A stretch of 64,000 nt of DNA from Algorimicrobium algoritergicola (GCF_008086165.1 NZ_VSKL01000005.1:1-64000), one strand, 5' to 3'. Shown: positions 16,509 to 26,570, counted from the first letter of the stretch. Made by a program: numbers and translations. Notes: generated from the sequence alone by a model not told the origin.

Positions 16509-17218
16509 TTCGTACTATTCAGATTGGGTATCATGTTTTTGCGGCCATCCCATTCGCCATATTCAGATAGGGGTTTAAAACGTAGCGTTGTGAATTGTAT
16601 ATGAAAATCTTTCCTATCTCTTTCTTGCATGGCTTTAGAATGACGTTTAGGATCTTCGCCAGAACTATGTCCATGCACCATATCAGTCATTTCTTTTTGA
16701 GATTTCCATATTGAAAATGTCGAAACTGTTCGAGGTAATCTAATAGATGCTAACGCTAGTGTAGTGCCTGGGTGGTCTCGAACTTGTTTTTCAACAGGTC
16801 TGCCCCAATGAATAAACCTAGGAACTTGAAAGAGTTTCATCCGGGCTAGTGTTACTGCTACCACTGGGGAATTGGGGCTATCTAATTCTTTTCTTTCTTT
16901 TGGAATTATAAACTCATCTATTTTTCCCCATTGACGTAAATAGCTTAAACGGGTATGCCAACCTTGTAATAAAATTTTTCCGAAAGGATCTTTTTGCAAA
17001 TAAGTATCGATGTCGGATTCACTTTCCCATTGTGCGAATACAATTATCTTTTTATTTAAAAAGCGAGAAGGGGACATAACGTCTGAACCCAAAGTCATAA
17101 ATGTCATGCATTCCATATGAATTAAACCCGGAGTTTTATGTGGTTTAGGAGGGAAAATTAAAATTTTGAGCACTGTGAAATATGATGTTTTTGCTAAATG
17201 GTAAGTGAATATGCTCAT
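16505..17218 (-). CDS. Spheroidene monooxygenase-like (CrtA family) protein
   Basis: A 237-residue protein resembling the CrtA/spheroidene monooxygenase family, heme enzymes that oxidise carotenoids in purple bacteria. Visible family features are MTLGSDVMSPSRF near the N-terminus and the C-terminal RTVSTFSIWKSQKEMTDMVHG with the following HSKAM. Most flavobacterial members are uncharacterised and no carotenoid gene lies nearby, so the substrate is unknown. It has no signal peptide and overlaps the next gene by four bases. It lies 34 bases downstream of murF, so it could be read from the murF transcript. Confidence 0.65.
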   Translation of the reverse strand: MSIFTYHLAKTSYFTVLKILIFPPKPHKTPGLIHMECMTFMTLGSDVMSPSRFLNKKIIVFAQWESESDIDTYLQKDPFGKILLQGWHTRLSYLRQWGKIDEFIIPKERKELDSPNSPVVAVTLARMKLFQVPRFIHWGRPVEKQVRDHPGTTLALASIRLPRTVSTFSIWKSQKEMTDMVHGHSSGEDPKRHSKAMQERDRKDFHIQFTTLRFKPLSEYGEWDGRKNMIPNLNSTK

Positions 17219-17252
17219 GTTTAAATTTCATTTTAGAAAACGATTGTTATAT

Positions 17253-18539
17253 CTATCCCATTAATTCCAACACACGCTCCAAAGCCATACCTCTAGAGCC
17301 TTTTATTATAACTAGCGCATTGTTTAACGTTTCTACGTTGAAAGTCTCTTGAAATGCCTGAAATGATTTAAAGAAAACAATTTTTGAATCAGGACTTGTT
17401 GCTTTGTGGAAATTTTCACCTAAAAAGAAGACTTTATCAATTTGAAGTGTGCTGGCTAAATTGACAATCGCTTGATGTTCATTTTTAGCTTCTGGCCCTA
17501 ATTCAAACATATCACCCAAAATGGCAATTTTAAGAGGATGTTCTTGTTTTGAAAAATGCTCCAATGCAACCATCATACTGGATGGATTGGCATTATATGC
17601 GTCTAAAATTATACTTGTTGTTCCTTTGGTAATAATTTGTGAGCGATTATTAGTTGGAATATAATTCTCAATGGCTTTTTGGATATCAGAATCCGTGACT
17701 TCAAAATAATTTCCTATAGTAATGGCTGCGGCTATATTATTAAAATTATAAGCACCAATTAAGTTACTCGTAATGGTTTGATTGTGATACGATAAACTAA
17801 CAAAAGGATTGGCATCTATAAACTGAATGCTTAACTGATTTTCATTTTCTGAAATGCCAAAAGGGATTGTATTAGCATTTTTGGTTTTATCCACTTGAAT
17901 CGGATCTGCTGTGTTGATAAATATCTGCTTACCATGTGATATCAAATAATTATATAATTCACTTTTACCTGTAATAACACCTTCAACACCTCCAAAACCT
18001 TCTAAATGTGCTTTTCCAAAATTAGTGATATATCCGTAATCTGGTTTGGCAATGTTGCATAAAAAAGCAATTTCCTTTTGGTGATTTGCACCCATTTCAA
18101 CTACGACTATTTCAGTTTCTTTGGTCATGGATAAAAGCGTTAATGGCACGCCAATATGATTATTTAAATTACCAATAGTAGCGGTTGTTCTAAATTTTTT
18201 AGAAAGCACGGCATGAATCAACTCCTTGGTTGTTGTTTTTCCATTGCTACCGGTGAGTGAAATAATAGGAATCCCTAAATAATCCCGATGGAAAGCGGCT
18301 AGTTCTTGTAACGTTTCTAATACGTCATGAACTAGAATGGTTTGATGACCTTCGGTAAAGTTATGGTTATCAATAACAACGTATTTAGCCCCTTTTTCAA
18401 GTGCTTGTTTGGTAAAGCTATTGCCATCAAAATTTTCACCTTTTAGTGCGAAAAACAGGCAATCTTTAGTAATTTTTCGGGTGTCTGTACAAACGCTTGT
18501 GCATTCCAAAAAGCGTTTATGAAGTGTCTGTAATTCCAT
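17253..18539 (-). CDS. murF: UDP-MurNAc-tripeptide:D-Ala-D-Ala ligase
   Basis: A Mur ligase of 428 residues with start MELQTLH. The ATP-binding SLTGSNGKTTTKE is at about residue 97, with VVEMGANHQKEI, the Mg-binding NFGKAHLEGFGG segment and ILDAYNANPSSM in the C-terminal domain. It adds D-Ala-D-Ala to the peptidoglycan precursor in the cytoplasm. An ATG ten codons upstream (18569) is open but lies inside the gldJ terminator hairpin, so the inner ATG at 18539 is preferred. Only about 14 bases separate the terminator from this start, so expression may rely on read-through from gldJ or a promoter overlapping the hairpin. Confidence 0.93.
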   Translation of the reverse strand: MELQTLHKRFLECTSVCTDTRKITKDCLFFALKGENFDGNSFTKQALEKGAKYVVIDNHNFTEGHQTILVHDVLETLQELAAFHRDYLGIPIISLTGSNGKTTTKELIHAVLSKKFRTTATIGNLNNHIGVPLTLLSMTKETEIVVVEMGANHQKEIAFLCNIAKPDYGYITNFGKAHLEGFGGVEGVITGKSELYNYLISHGKQIFINTADPIQVDKTKNANTIPFGISENENQLSIQFIDANPFVSLSYHNQTITSNLIGAYNFNNIAAAITIGNYFEVTDSDIQKAIENYIPTNNRSQIITKGTTSIILDAYNANPSSMMVALEHFSKQEHPLKIAILGDMFELGPEAKNEHQAIVNLASTLQIDKVFFLGENFHKATSPDSKIVFFKSFQAFQETFNVETLNNALVIIKGSRGMALERVLELMG

Positions 18540-18552
18540 AAAATAAAAGTAT

Positions 18553-18584
18553 AAAAAAAGTCCTGACAACGGTCAGGACTTTTT
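18553..18584 (-). terminator. gldJ terminator
   Basis: A 13-bp stem (18555-18567 with 18572-18584), a 4-base loop and a T-run on the minus strand lie 22 bases after the gldJ stop. It overlaps the longer possible murF start. Confidence 0.9.
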
Positions 18585-18606
18585 GAATTTTTTATAACTA
18601 AATTAA

Positions 18607-20292
18607 TTAGTTTTTCTTCTTGTTTTTGTTCTCTGATTTTGAACCTACACGAGACATAGCACATCTAAATCCAATATAATCAGTTGCCATATTTTGTGGA
18701 AAATAACGACGTTGAGCAGGATCTAACCAATATTCTCTGTCTTTCCAAGAACCACCTTTATAAACACGAACTTCATCGTTAATTAAAGATGTACGCTTGT
18801 CTGAACGGTCATACTCACGAATTAAAGCGCCTGTTGAATCTGTTTCAACATTATGTTTTGGTGAGTTATACATTTGTCTTGTATGTGTTGTTTCACCAGA
18901 ACCGTCTTCCATTTCATTAAAACCATCACGGTAATCACGAGATGAACGTTGATCACCATCTCTATAGTTTCTATTGTCGCTGGTGTCAAAGTTTGTTCTT
19001 AAGTATGTTTCGTTTTCATCAACTGGTACTTGGTGGATTTCACCTGGTAAGTTTCTGGCAACTACTTTTCCGTTTGGTAATGTATCAAACTTAATTTCAT
19101 CACTCGTAACAATTCGTACTGTACCATCTTCATTTAGTTCGTTTTTCATATAAACGTTTCCACGAAAGTAGTTGAAATCACTCATCTCATCATCAACAAT
19201 AGGTCTGTAAACATCAGCAACCCATTCGGCTACGTTTCCAGCCATATCATATAATCCAAAATCGTTTGGCTCGTAAGATTTTACAGCATTTGTAATATCA
19301 GCACCATCATCAGACCATCCTGCAATTCCACCGTAATCTCCTTTACCTTGCTTAAAGTTAGCTAATTGATCTCCTCTTACTTTACGTTTTCCTGAACGTG
19401 TGTATTGACCATCCCATGGATATTTCTTACGCCCTCTATATACATTATAACTACGAATAGATGTTAAACCTAAAGCGGCATATTCCCATTCTGTTTCTGT
19501 TGGTAGTCTATATTTTGGAGAAATAATTCCTGTTTCTCTAGTTGCATTCACATTTATTGGATCGCCTGCTGCATTGGTTTGAACACGACGACGCGTATTT
19601 TCTGGGTCCGTAAGTGCTGTGTTTCCTCCGTAAACTTGAGAAGGCGCATTAATGTACGTATCAGTGTTAAATGTAGCATCAGATGAAACTTCATTTAATT
19701 TAGCATCTCTTTGGATATAACCTGCTGCTTCTAAATTCGATTCGTTAACACGATCTGAACGCCAGTTTGCAAATTCAACTGCTTGAATCCAACTAACACC
19801 AACTACAGGATATTCTGCATAACCAGGATGACGTAAATAGTTTTCAGTCATAACTTCATTAAAACCTAAACGATTTCTCCATACTAATGTATCTGGAAGA
19901 ACACCATCATAAATGGCTTTAAAGTTTTCTTCTATTGGCGGATAAATTCGTTTAATCCAATCTAAATATTCTAGATACATTAAATTGGTAACTTCAGTTT
20001 CGTCCATATAAAAGGATTGAACGTGTTGCTGATTTGGTGAATTGTTCCAATCATGCATCACATCGTCTTGAACTCTACCCATGGTAAAGGTTCCTCCTTC
20101 TACAAATACAAGTCCAGGACCTGCTTCTTGTCCTTTAAAACTAGTATTGTATTGGAATCCTCCATCTTTAGAATTAATATCCCAACCGGTTGCTCGAGAG
20201 CTGTTTGAGCCTGATCGTTTACAACCAACTGCTGTAACTGCTACTGCTAAAACTAACAATAATTTTATTGTTAATACATTTTTCATATCCAT
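18607..20292 (-). CDS. gldJ: Gliding motility lipoprotein GldJ
   Basis: A 561-residue lipoprotein with signal peptide and lipobox AVGC (Cys24). The fold is that of formylglycine-generating enzyme/sulfatase-modifying proteins, with VEGGTFTMGR, MDETEVTN, RLPTETEWEYAA, DMAGNVAEW and a C-terminal GGSWKDREYWLDPAQR ending in YIGFRCA. GldJ is known in Flavobacterium as an outer-membrane-associated component needed for gliding and T9SS function, and the domain is structural there rather than enzymatic. The neighbouring divergent porU and porV genes fit this assignment. A Met at position 3 (20286) is an equally possible start. Confidence 0.96.
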   Translation of the reverse strand: MDMKNVLTIKLLLVLAVAVTAVGCKRSGSNSSRATGWDINSKDGGFQYNTSFKGQEAGPGLVFVEGGTFTMGRVQDDVMHDWNNSPNQQHVQSFYMDETEVTNLMYLEYLDWIKRIYPPIEENFKAIYDGVLPDTLVWRNRLGFNEVMTENYLRHPGYAEYPVVGVSWIQAVEFANWRSDRVNESNLEAAGYIQRDAKLNEVSSDATFNTDTYINAPSQVYGGNTALTDPENTRRRVQTNAAGDPINVNATRETGIISPKYRLPTETEWEYAALGLTSIRSYNVYRGRKKYPWDGQYTRSGKRKVRGDQLANFKQGKGDYGGIAGWSDDGADITNAVKSYEPNDFGLYDMAGNVAEWVADVYRPIVDDEMSDFNYFRGNVYMKNELNEDGTVRIVTSDEIKFDTLPNGKVVARNLPGEIHQVPVDENETYLRTNFDTSDNRNYRDGDQRSSRDYRDGFNEMEDGSGETTHTRQMYNSPKHNVETDSTGALIREYDRSDKRTSLINDEVRVYKGGSWKDREYWLDPAQRRYFPQNMATDYIGFRCAMSRVGSKSENKNKKKN

Positions 20293-20556
20293 ACGTTTAA
20301 GTAAGCTAAAAATAATTTTGGTGACGCAATATAAGAATTATGCGTAAAAATACAAGTAATTATTTGATTATTACTTAAAAAATTATGCGGTTCATCCTAT
20401 TTATTATGCATTTGAACGATGCTTTTTATGCATTTCTCCGTTGTTTTGTTACACTATAACGACTGTTTTAGTTTTTTATTATTGTAATTTGAATTCATTT
20501 TCTTAAAATTTTTTGATTTTTAATAATAAGCGACACTAAATTGCGTTATTTGTGTA

Positions 20557-23500
20557 ATGAAAAAGAAATTATTACTATTTGCCTTGCTCGTTTCTGTTAT
20601 GGCTTTTTCGCAACAGAAGCGTTTCAATATCACTTGGGATGGTACTAAAACCATAGCAAACGAAAGCTTTTCTATAAAAGTTCCTACGTTCAACGAGGAG
20701 CATTTTAGTTATAGTTTATCGAATGGCTTGGAGTTTATTGCACAGTGGGATATTCCGCAATTAATTAATGAGAATTCCGTGCAGATTTCTAATGTGAACT
20801 ATGCTTCTATTTCAAAAAACGACTTAAAGGATGTTGATTTAAAAACAATTCCGAATGCTATAAAGTTTAGTCTTAACAATAGTATTAGTCGTAATAAAAG
20901 TGGTGCCTTTTTAACGGTTTCACCCGTTATAAGGGAAAATGGTGTTTATAAAAAAATAACCGCTTTCACTGTAAATTATAATACGCAAAATAGTAATAGA
21001 GCATCCAATAGGTCCAATATTGTGAATTCTGTTTTAAGCTCTGGCGCATGGTATCGCTTTCAGGTTGATAAGTCGGGAATTTTTAAAATATCTAGACAAT
21101 TTTTACAACAATTAGGAATTAATATTGATTCCGTAGATCCAAGGACCATTAAGCTTTTTGGTAATGGTGGTCGTATGATTCCTTATTCCAATTCAGAGCC
21201 TTATCCATATGATTTAGCTGAAAATGCTATTCGTATTGTAGGTGAATCAGATGGCTATTTTCATGATGGCGATTATATCATGTTTTATGCCGAAGGGCCA
21301 AATGGATATGATGTAAAAAGAAATACCAATATTAACGTATATAATTCGGTAACCTATTATTATATAAATATAAGTCAAGGAAATGGGAAGCGAATTCAGC
21401 CTATGATTCAACCTTCTGGATCTGTAGATATGATGATTGATACGTTCCAGAATTACCAGTATCACGAAGTGGATGAATATAATTTAGCAAGTGTTGGCAG
21501 ACGTTGGTTTGGAAATAGATTTGATATTGAAACGTCTCAAACTTTCGATTTTTCATTTCCAAATATTGTGACATCAATTCCGGTAAAACTGACTACCTAT
21601 GTAGCATCTACATCCGAAATTCCTACAACAATGGATTTGAAGGTAAATGCCACATCTGTTGCTAATTTAACCATTCCAGCAGTTACAGAAACAACTTTAG
21701 TAAGTGAGTCGGTATTTAATGGCAATGTAAATGTGTCTAATGCAAATATAGCTATTACTCTCGATTATAATAATGGAGGAAACCCTTCAGCCTTGGGTTA
21801 TTTAGATTATATTTCATTGGAAGCTACGCGCGAATTAAAATTTGCTGGTAGTCAATTTGTGTTCTATAACCGTGCCGTTACAGGCGCATCTGGTATTGGA
21901 CAATACAATCTTACAAACGCCACTCAAGTTAATGAAGTTTGGGATATAACGGACATTTATAATATTAGAACTTATAGCAATACGGGTTCAAGCCCAACTA
22001 TTTCGTTTACATCCAATTTAGGTTCCTTAAAGAAATATGCCGTTGTGGCTGCACCTAGTTTTCATGAACCAATCATGGTTTCAAATCCTTATGTAAGCAA
22101 TCAAAATTTGAAAGGGTCTATTTTTAATAATGCACAAGGCGTTTTTCAAGACATAGATTATATAATTATTGCTCGTGGTGACATGGTTGGCCAAGCTGAA
22201 CGTTTAGCTCAAATTAATAGAACGCAGTATGGATTGAATGTTAAAGTGGTAAACTTAAGTATCATATACACCGAATTTGGTCCAGGCGCTCAGGATATTG
22301 GAGCTATTCGAAACTTTGTAAAATATGTTTATGATAATGCCAGTACACCCGAAAGACGCTTAAAGTACTTGTGTTTATTTGGTGATGGTTCTTTTGATTA
22401 TAAAGAAAGAGTGCCAAATAACACTAACGTGGTTCCGTCTTGGCATGCTTATGATAGTTTTAATTTAACGAGCTCATTTGTTTCAGATGATTTTTTCGGC
22501 ATGATGGATCCTAATGAAGGTGAAATGCAAACATCAGATAAATTAGATATTGCGGTTGGTCGTATTATAGCAGATTCGCCTCAACAAGCATCAGAAATGG
22601 TAGATAAAGTGGCGTCTTATTATGTGGAAGCTTCTTATGGTAATTGGCGTAATAATGTGGTTGTGATATCTGATGATGTGGATGAATCTTGGGAAAAAGA
22701 TATTCAATTAACAACCAATATCATTGGTGATAACATTACAGCGGAAAAAAGTTTTATAAATGTTACTAAAATTCATTCGGATGCCTTTGTTCAGCAATCT
22801 TCAGCTGGTGGTAATACGTATCCAGCTGTAAAAACAGCTATGGTTAATGCTATTGAAAGCGGTGTTTTAGTGGTTAATTATTTTGGACATGGCGGTGAAG
22901 ACGGTTTGACTAAAGAACGAATTTTTGAAAAACCCGATGCACAGAACTTAAATAATGTGTGTAAGCTTAATTGCTTTGTAACTGTAACCTGTGAATATAC
23001 GCGTTTTGATAACCCGCTGCGTCCTACAGCAGGTGAATATACCTATTGGAACAAGGATGGTGGTGCCATTGGACTTATTACAACCACACGTCAAATTTTT
23101 GTCAGCGTTGGTATTTCATTTAATATTGCCTTAACAGAATACTTATTTTCGTATAATCCAGATGATGATTATGCAGATGATGAGTATCCAAGTATGGCTG
23201 AAGCCTTAAGATTAACTAAAGTTAGTTCGGGCATTTCAGGAATTGGACAAAGACGCTTGGTGTTCTTTATAGGTGATCCAGCTATGAAATTAACATTCCC
23301 AAAACCTAATGTGCGTTTAACAGCTGTTAATGATGTTCCTGTTAGTCAAACAACACCAACATTAAAGGCATTAAGCCGTGCTAAATTAGCTGGAGAAGTA
23401 ACGGATTTAACGGGCAATGTGCTTTCAAATTACAATGGGGTGCTTTCGGTTAATATATATGACAAAAAGGTACAGCGTACTACTTTAGCAAATGATAATG

Positions 23501-24426
23501 TTCGTGAAGGTGGTCAGCTTATTAAAATGGATTTTGAAACGCTGGGCGCAACAATCTTTAGAGGTCAAGCTTCTATTACCAATGGGCAATTTGAATTTGA
23601 ATTTATTGTTCCAAGAGATATAGGTATTCCAGAGGGTAATGGCCGTGTTAGTTTTTATGCAAAAAAAACCAATGCACTCGATGATCAATCTGGAGCAAAT
23701 AGCAGCTCTGTAATTATTGGAGGTCTAAATCAAGATGCACCTGAAGATGCCATTGGACCTGTTATTCAGTTATATATGAATGATGAAAACTTCGTGTCTG
23801 GTGGAATTACCAATAAGTCGCCTAGTTTATTAGTGAAATTAGAAGATGAAAACGGAATAAACACCGCTAGTGGAATTGGTCATGATATCGTAGCCATTTT
23901 AGATGGAGACGAAACGAATCCGTTTGTGTTAAATGATTATTATCAAACTGAAATTGATGATTATCAGCGTGGTACTGCCAATTTCCCATTGCGTGATATT
24001 GAGCCAGGACTTCATACACTAACAGTGAAAGCGTGGGATGTCTATAATAACTCATCTGTTTCAGAAATTCAATTTGTGGTACATGACGAGAATCAGAGCC
24101 TTGTTATCGAAAATGTTTTAAATTACCCAAATCCTTTTGTTAATTACACCGAGTTTTGGTTTAATCACAATAGTTCGGATGCTTTAGACGTTTCAGTACA
24201 GATATTCACCGTTTCTGGTAAATTGGTAAAAACAATCAATGGACAAACCAATTCTTCCGAATGTTGTGGGAAAGGTACGTCAGCTTTATCCAGGGATATT
24301 GTTTGGGATGGTCGTGACGATTTTGGAGATAAAATTGGAAAAGGCGTTTATATTTATAAGCTTACCGTTAGATCACCACTATTAAATAAATCCGTTGAAA
24401 AAATCGAGAAACTTGTAATACTTTAA
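20557..24426 (+). CDS. porU: Type IX secretion sortase PorU
   Basis: A 1289-residue secreted protein with signal peptide ending near MAFSQQ. The central peptidase C25 (gingipain-like) domain has LFGDGSFDY (about 608), the catalytic His H778 in YFGHGGEDG and Cys C812 in VTVTCEYT, the normal 34-residue spacing of the His-Cys dyad. A C-terminal T9SS-type sorting domain starts at YPNPF and ends with GVYIYKLTV. PorU cleaves the sorting domain of T9SS cargo and attaches the cargo to the cell surface. It is divergent from gldJ and followed 33 bases later by porV, its known partner. Confidence 0.95.
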   Translation: MKKKLLLFALLVSVMAFSQQKRFNITWDGTKTIANESFSIKVPTFNEEHFSYSLSNGLEFIAQWDIPQLINENSVQISNVNYASISKNDLKDVDLKTIPNAIKFSLNNSISRNKSGAFLTVSPVIRENGVYKKITAFTVNYNTQNSNRASNRSNIVNSVLSSGAWYRFQVDKSGIFKISRQFLQQLGINIDSVDPRTIKLFGNGGRMIPYSNSEPYPYDLAENAIRIVGESDGYFHDGDYIMFYAEGPNGYDVKRNTNINVYNSVTYYYINISQGNGKRIQPMIQPSGSVDMMIDTFQNYQYHEVDEYNLASVGRRWFGNRFDIETSQTFDFSFPNIVTSIPVKLTTYVASTSEIPTTMDLKVNATSVANLTIPAVTETTLVSESVFNGNVNVSNANIAITLDYNNGGNPSALGYLDYISLEATRELKFAGSQFVFYNRAVTGASGIGQYNLTNATQVNEVWDITDIYNIRTYSNTGSSPTISFTSNLGSLKKYAVVAAPSFHEPIMVSNPYVSNQNLKGSIFNNAQGVFQDIDYIIIARGDMVGQAERLAQINRTQYGLNVKVVNLSIIYTEFGPGAQDIGAIRNFVKYVYDNASTPERRLKYLCLFGDGSFDYKERVPNNTNVVPSWHAYDSFNLTSSFVSDDFFGMMDPNEGEMQTSDKLDIAVGRIIADSPQQASEMVDKVASYYVEASYGNWRNNVVVISDDVDESWEKDIQLTTNIIGDNITAEKSFINVTKIHSDAFVQQSSAGGNTYPAVKTAMVNAIESGVLVVNYFGHGGEDGLTKERIFEKPDAQNLNNVCKLNCFVTVTCEYTRFDNPLRPTAGEYTYWNKDGGAIGLITTTRQIFVSVGISFNIALTEYLFSYNPDDDYADDEYPSMAEALRLTKVSSGISGIGQRRLVFFIGDPAMKLTFPKPNVRLTAVNDVPVSQTTPTLKALSRAKLAGEVTDLTGNVLSNYNGVLSVNIYDKKVQRTTLANDNVREGGQLIKMDFETLGATIFRGQASITNGQFEFEFIVPRDIGIPEGNGRVSFYAKKTNALDDQSGANSSSVIIGGLNQDAPEDAIGPVIQLYMNDENFVSGGITNKSPSLLVKLEDENGINTASGIGHDIVAILDGDETNPFVLNDYYQTEIDDYQRGTANFPLRDIEPGLHTLTVKAWDVYNNSSVSEIQFVVHDENQSLVIENVLNYPNPFVNYTEFWFNHNSSDALDVSVQIFTVSGKLVKTINGQTNSSECCGKGTSALSRDIVWDGRDDFGDKIGKGVYIYKLTVRSPLLNKSVEKIEKLVIL

Positions 24427-24459
24427 TAAAACTTTATATTTGCTAAATAAAATCAATAC

Positions 24460-25719
24460 ATGAAAAATCAAATTTTAATACTATTTACACTTGTTTTTGC
24501 ACACCAAATTTATGCGCAAACAGTTGTTTTACCAAATACAAATGATTCGCGTGTTATTACCACAGGATTACCGTTTGTGTTAATTGCTGCTGATGCACGT
24601 GCTGCAGCCATGGGAGATATGGGAGTTGCTACTGGCGTCGATGTGTTTTCACAACAATGGAATCCATCAAAATATGCGTTTTCAGAAACAAAACAAGGTA
24701 TTGGTGTTAGTTATACACCCTACTTAAGTAGTTTAGTAAAAGATATATTTTTAGGTAATTTAACCTACTTCAACAGAATAAACGAACGTAGTGCTTTTGC
24801 GGCTAGTTTTAGATATTTCTCTTTAGGTGAAATTGAGTTGGTTCAAGATGAATTTTCTCAAGCACTTATTGAAAAACCAAACGAAATGACCATTGATGCA
24901 TCCTACTCATTAAAATTAAGTGAGCAATTTGCTATGTCTGTTGCTATGCGTTATTTGCGTTCTGATTTGAAAATTGGTGCTATTGATGCGGATGCCATTC
25001 CTGCAAGTACGTTTGGTGTGGATATTTCAGGTTATTACCAAAGTGAAGAGCAAGCCTATGCAACCTTTAATGGTCGTACACGTTTAGGATTTGCCATTCA
25101 AAATATTGGACCTACATTTAAATATGATGAAGGTGGTCAAGAAAACTTTCAACCTACAACGTTGCGTTTAGGTGGTGGATTCGATTTTATCTTGGATGAA
25201 TATAATAAGGTGTCTGTAACGGCAGAAGTAACAAAACTGTTAGTGCCAACACCGCCTATTTATGGAACCGAATTTGCATATACCGATAATAATGGTAATG
25301 GTGTATATGACCCAGAAAATGGAACAGATGATACCGATACAGATGCTTTAGGAAGTGTCGTTACACCAAATGTTATCATAGAAGGTAAAGATCCAAACGT
25401 AGGCTTTTTTAAAGGGATGTTTCAATCCTTTGGTGATGCACCAGGTGGATTTAGTGAAGAAATGCAAGAATGGACATGGGCAATTGGTGCGGAATATATG
25501 TATCAAGATTCCTTTGGTTTTAGAGCAGGTTATTTCCATGAAAGTGATGAAAAAGGTGCCAGACAATTTTTCGCCATCGGAGCAGGCTTTAAGTATAATG
25601 TAATTGGTATCGATTTATCATACTTATTCTCGGCTTCACAAGTAAAGAGTCCTTTAGAAAATACGTTGCGTTTTTCGTTGACGTTTAATTTAGGGCCAGG
25701 AACTTACAGAGAGTATTAA
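24460..25719 (+). CDS. porV: Type IX secretion outer-membrane protein PorV
   Basis: A 419-residue outer-membrane beta-barrel of the PorV/LptO family with signal peptide ending at HQIYAQ. The characteristic N-terminal DARAAAMGDMGVATG and QQWNPSKYAF segments are present, and the barrel ends with aromatic strands LRFSLTFNLGPG. PorV shuttles T9SS cargo from the translocon to PorU. It follows porU by 33 bases, presumably in one transcript, and is closed by a strong terminator. An acidic insertion (about 270-290, DNNGNGVYDPENGTDDTDTD) looks like a calcium-binding loop. Confidence 0.95.
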   Translation: MKNQILILFTLVFAHQIYAQTVVLPNTNDSRVITTGLPFVLIAADARAAAMGDMGVATGVDVFSQQWNPSKYAFSETKQGIGVSYTPYLSSLVKDIFLGNLTYFNRINERSAFAASFRYFSLGEIELVQDEFSQALIEKPNEMTIDASYSLKLSEQFAMSVAMRYLRSDLKIGAIDADAIPASTFGVDISGYYQSEEQAYATFNGRTRLGFAIQNIGPTFKYDEGGQENFQPTTLRLGGGFDFILDEYNKVSVTAEVTKLLVPTPPIYGTEFAYTDNNGNGVYDPENGTDDTDTDALGSVVTPNVIIEGKDPNVGFFKGMFQSFGDAPGGFSEEMQEWTWAIGAEYMYQDSFGFRAGYFHESDEKGARQFFAIGAGFKYNVIGIDLSYLFSASQVKSPLENTLRFSLTFNLGPGTYREY

Positions 25720-25740
25720 AATATGTAAATAAGTAAAACA

Positions 25741-25772
25741 AAAAAACTATTGCAAACCGCAATAGTTTTTTT
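25741..25772 (+). terminator. porU-porV terminator
   Basis: A 13-bp stem (25741-25753 with 25759-25771) with a 5-base loop and a T-run lies 21 bases after the porV stop. Confidence 0.92.
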
Positions 25773-25977
25773 GTCTAACACCAATTTAATTTTATAATGT
25801 CGTTTAAATAAATTGAATTATTTTTTGATTGATTGAAATTAAAAATAATTTGCATAGCATGAGTTACGGTAAATTTTTTTTTGATAAAAATAAAGCAAAA
25901 GAGAAACGATTTATTATGACAATATATACTTAAATTGGTATCATATAGTTTCTTAATTTAGTAGATATAAATAGATT

Positions 25978-26460
25978 ATGAAAGAAATAAAAATTGAATC
26001 CATTCTTCAGGTTTATGATGATTTTGATGAGTTACCAGAAGCGGTAGCATCTTTAATGACACAAGCCTCTGAAGCTAGAGGCAGAGCGTATTCCCCTTAT
26101 TCTAATTTTAGTGTTGGTGCAGCGTTATTGCTAGACAATGATGAAATTATTACGGGAAATAATCAGGAAAATGCATCGTATCCGTCTGGTTTGTGTGCCG
26201 AACGTACAGCTATTTATTATGCAGGTTCGCAGTTTCCAGATGCTAAAGTGGTTAGAATGGCTATTATTGCAGGTTCTAATATTAAGCATACAATGGCTCC
26301 AATTCCACCATGTGGTGCATGCCGCCAAGCAATTGCCGAATATGAAGTGAAGCAAAATGCACCTATTGAAATCTATTTTATGGGTGAAACAGGAAAGGTT
26401 GTTAAATCAGAATCGCTTGCCAATCTATTACCTTTAATTTTTGATAAGACTTTTCTTTAG
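25978..26460 (+). CDS. cdd: Cytidine deaminase
   Basis: A 160-residue zinc enzyme. The catalytic motif is CAERTA (Cys ligand and proton-shuttling Glu), with the second zinc motif PPCGACRQ providing the other two Cys ligands. YSNFSVGAALL and the ENASYPSG substrate segment are conserved. It deaminates cytidine and deoxycytidine to the uridine forms for pyrimidine salvage. It is isolated from porV by a terminator and about 200 bases of AT-rich DNA in which I see no perfect promoter box, and the pdhA promoter follows. Confidence 0.95.
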   Translation: MKEIKIESILQVYDDFDELPEAVASLMTQASEARGRAYSPYSNFSVGAALLLDNDEIITGNNQENASYPSGLCAERTAIYYAGSQFPDAKVVRMAIIAGSNIKHTMAPIPPCGACRQAIAEYEVKQNAPIEIYFMGETGKVVKSESLANLLPLIFDKTFL

Positions 26461-26533
26461 AGTTTTTGACTTCATAAAGTGAGGTTTATAGTAATTTTAC
26501 GATTTTCGGTTTTTTCGTTAATAAGTAAAGTGT

Positions 26534-26541
26534 TACTTTTG
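26534..26541 (+). promoter_or_regulatory. pdhA -7 promoter box
   Basis: TACTTTTG matches TAnnTTTG exactly, 29 bases before the pdhA ATG. A T-rich TTTTTC stretch about 18 bases upstream could be a degenerate -33 box. Confidence 0.5.
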
Positions 26542-26570
26542 TTTATTCGTTTATCAAATTAACGTAACTA

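Noticed and set aside
18607-20292. GldJ as an active formylglycine-generating enzyme
   Set aside because: The fold matches, but the overall sequence, lipobox and neighbours identify GldJ, whose known role is structural; no sulfatase gene is nearby.
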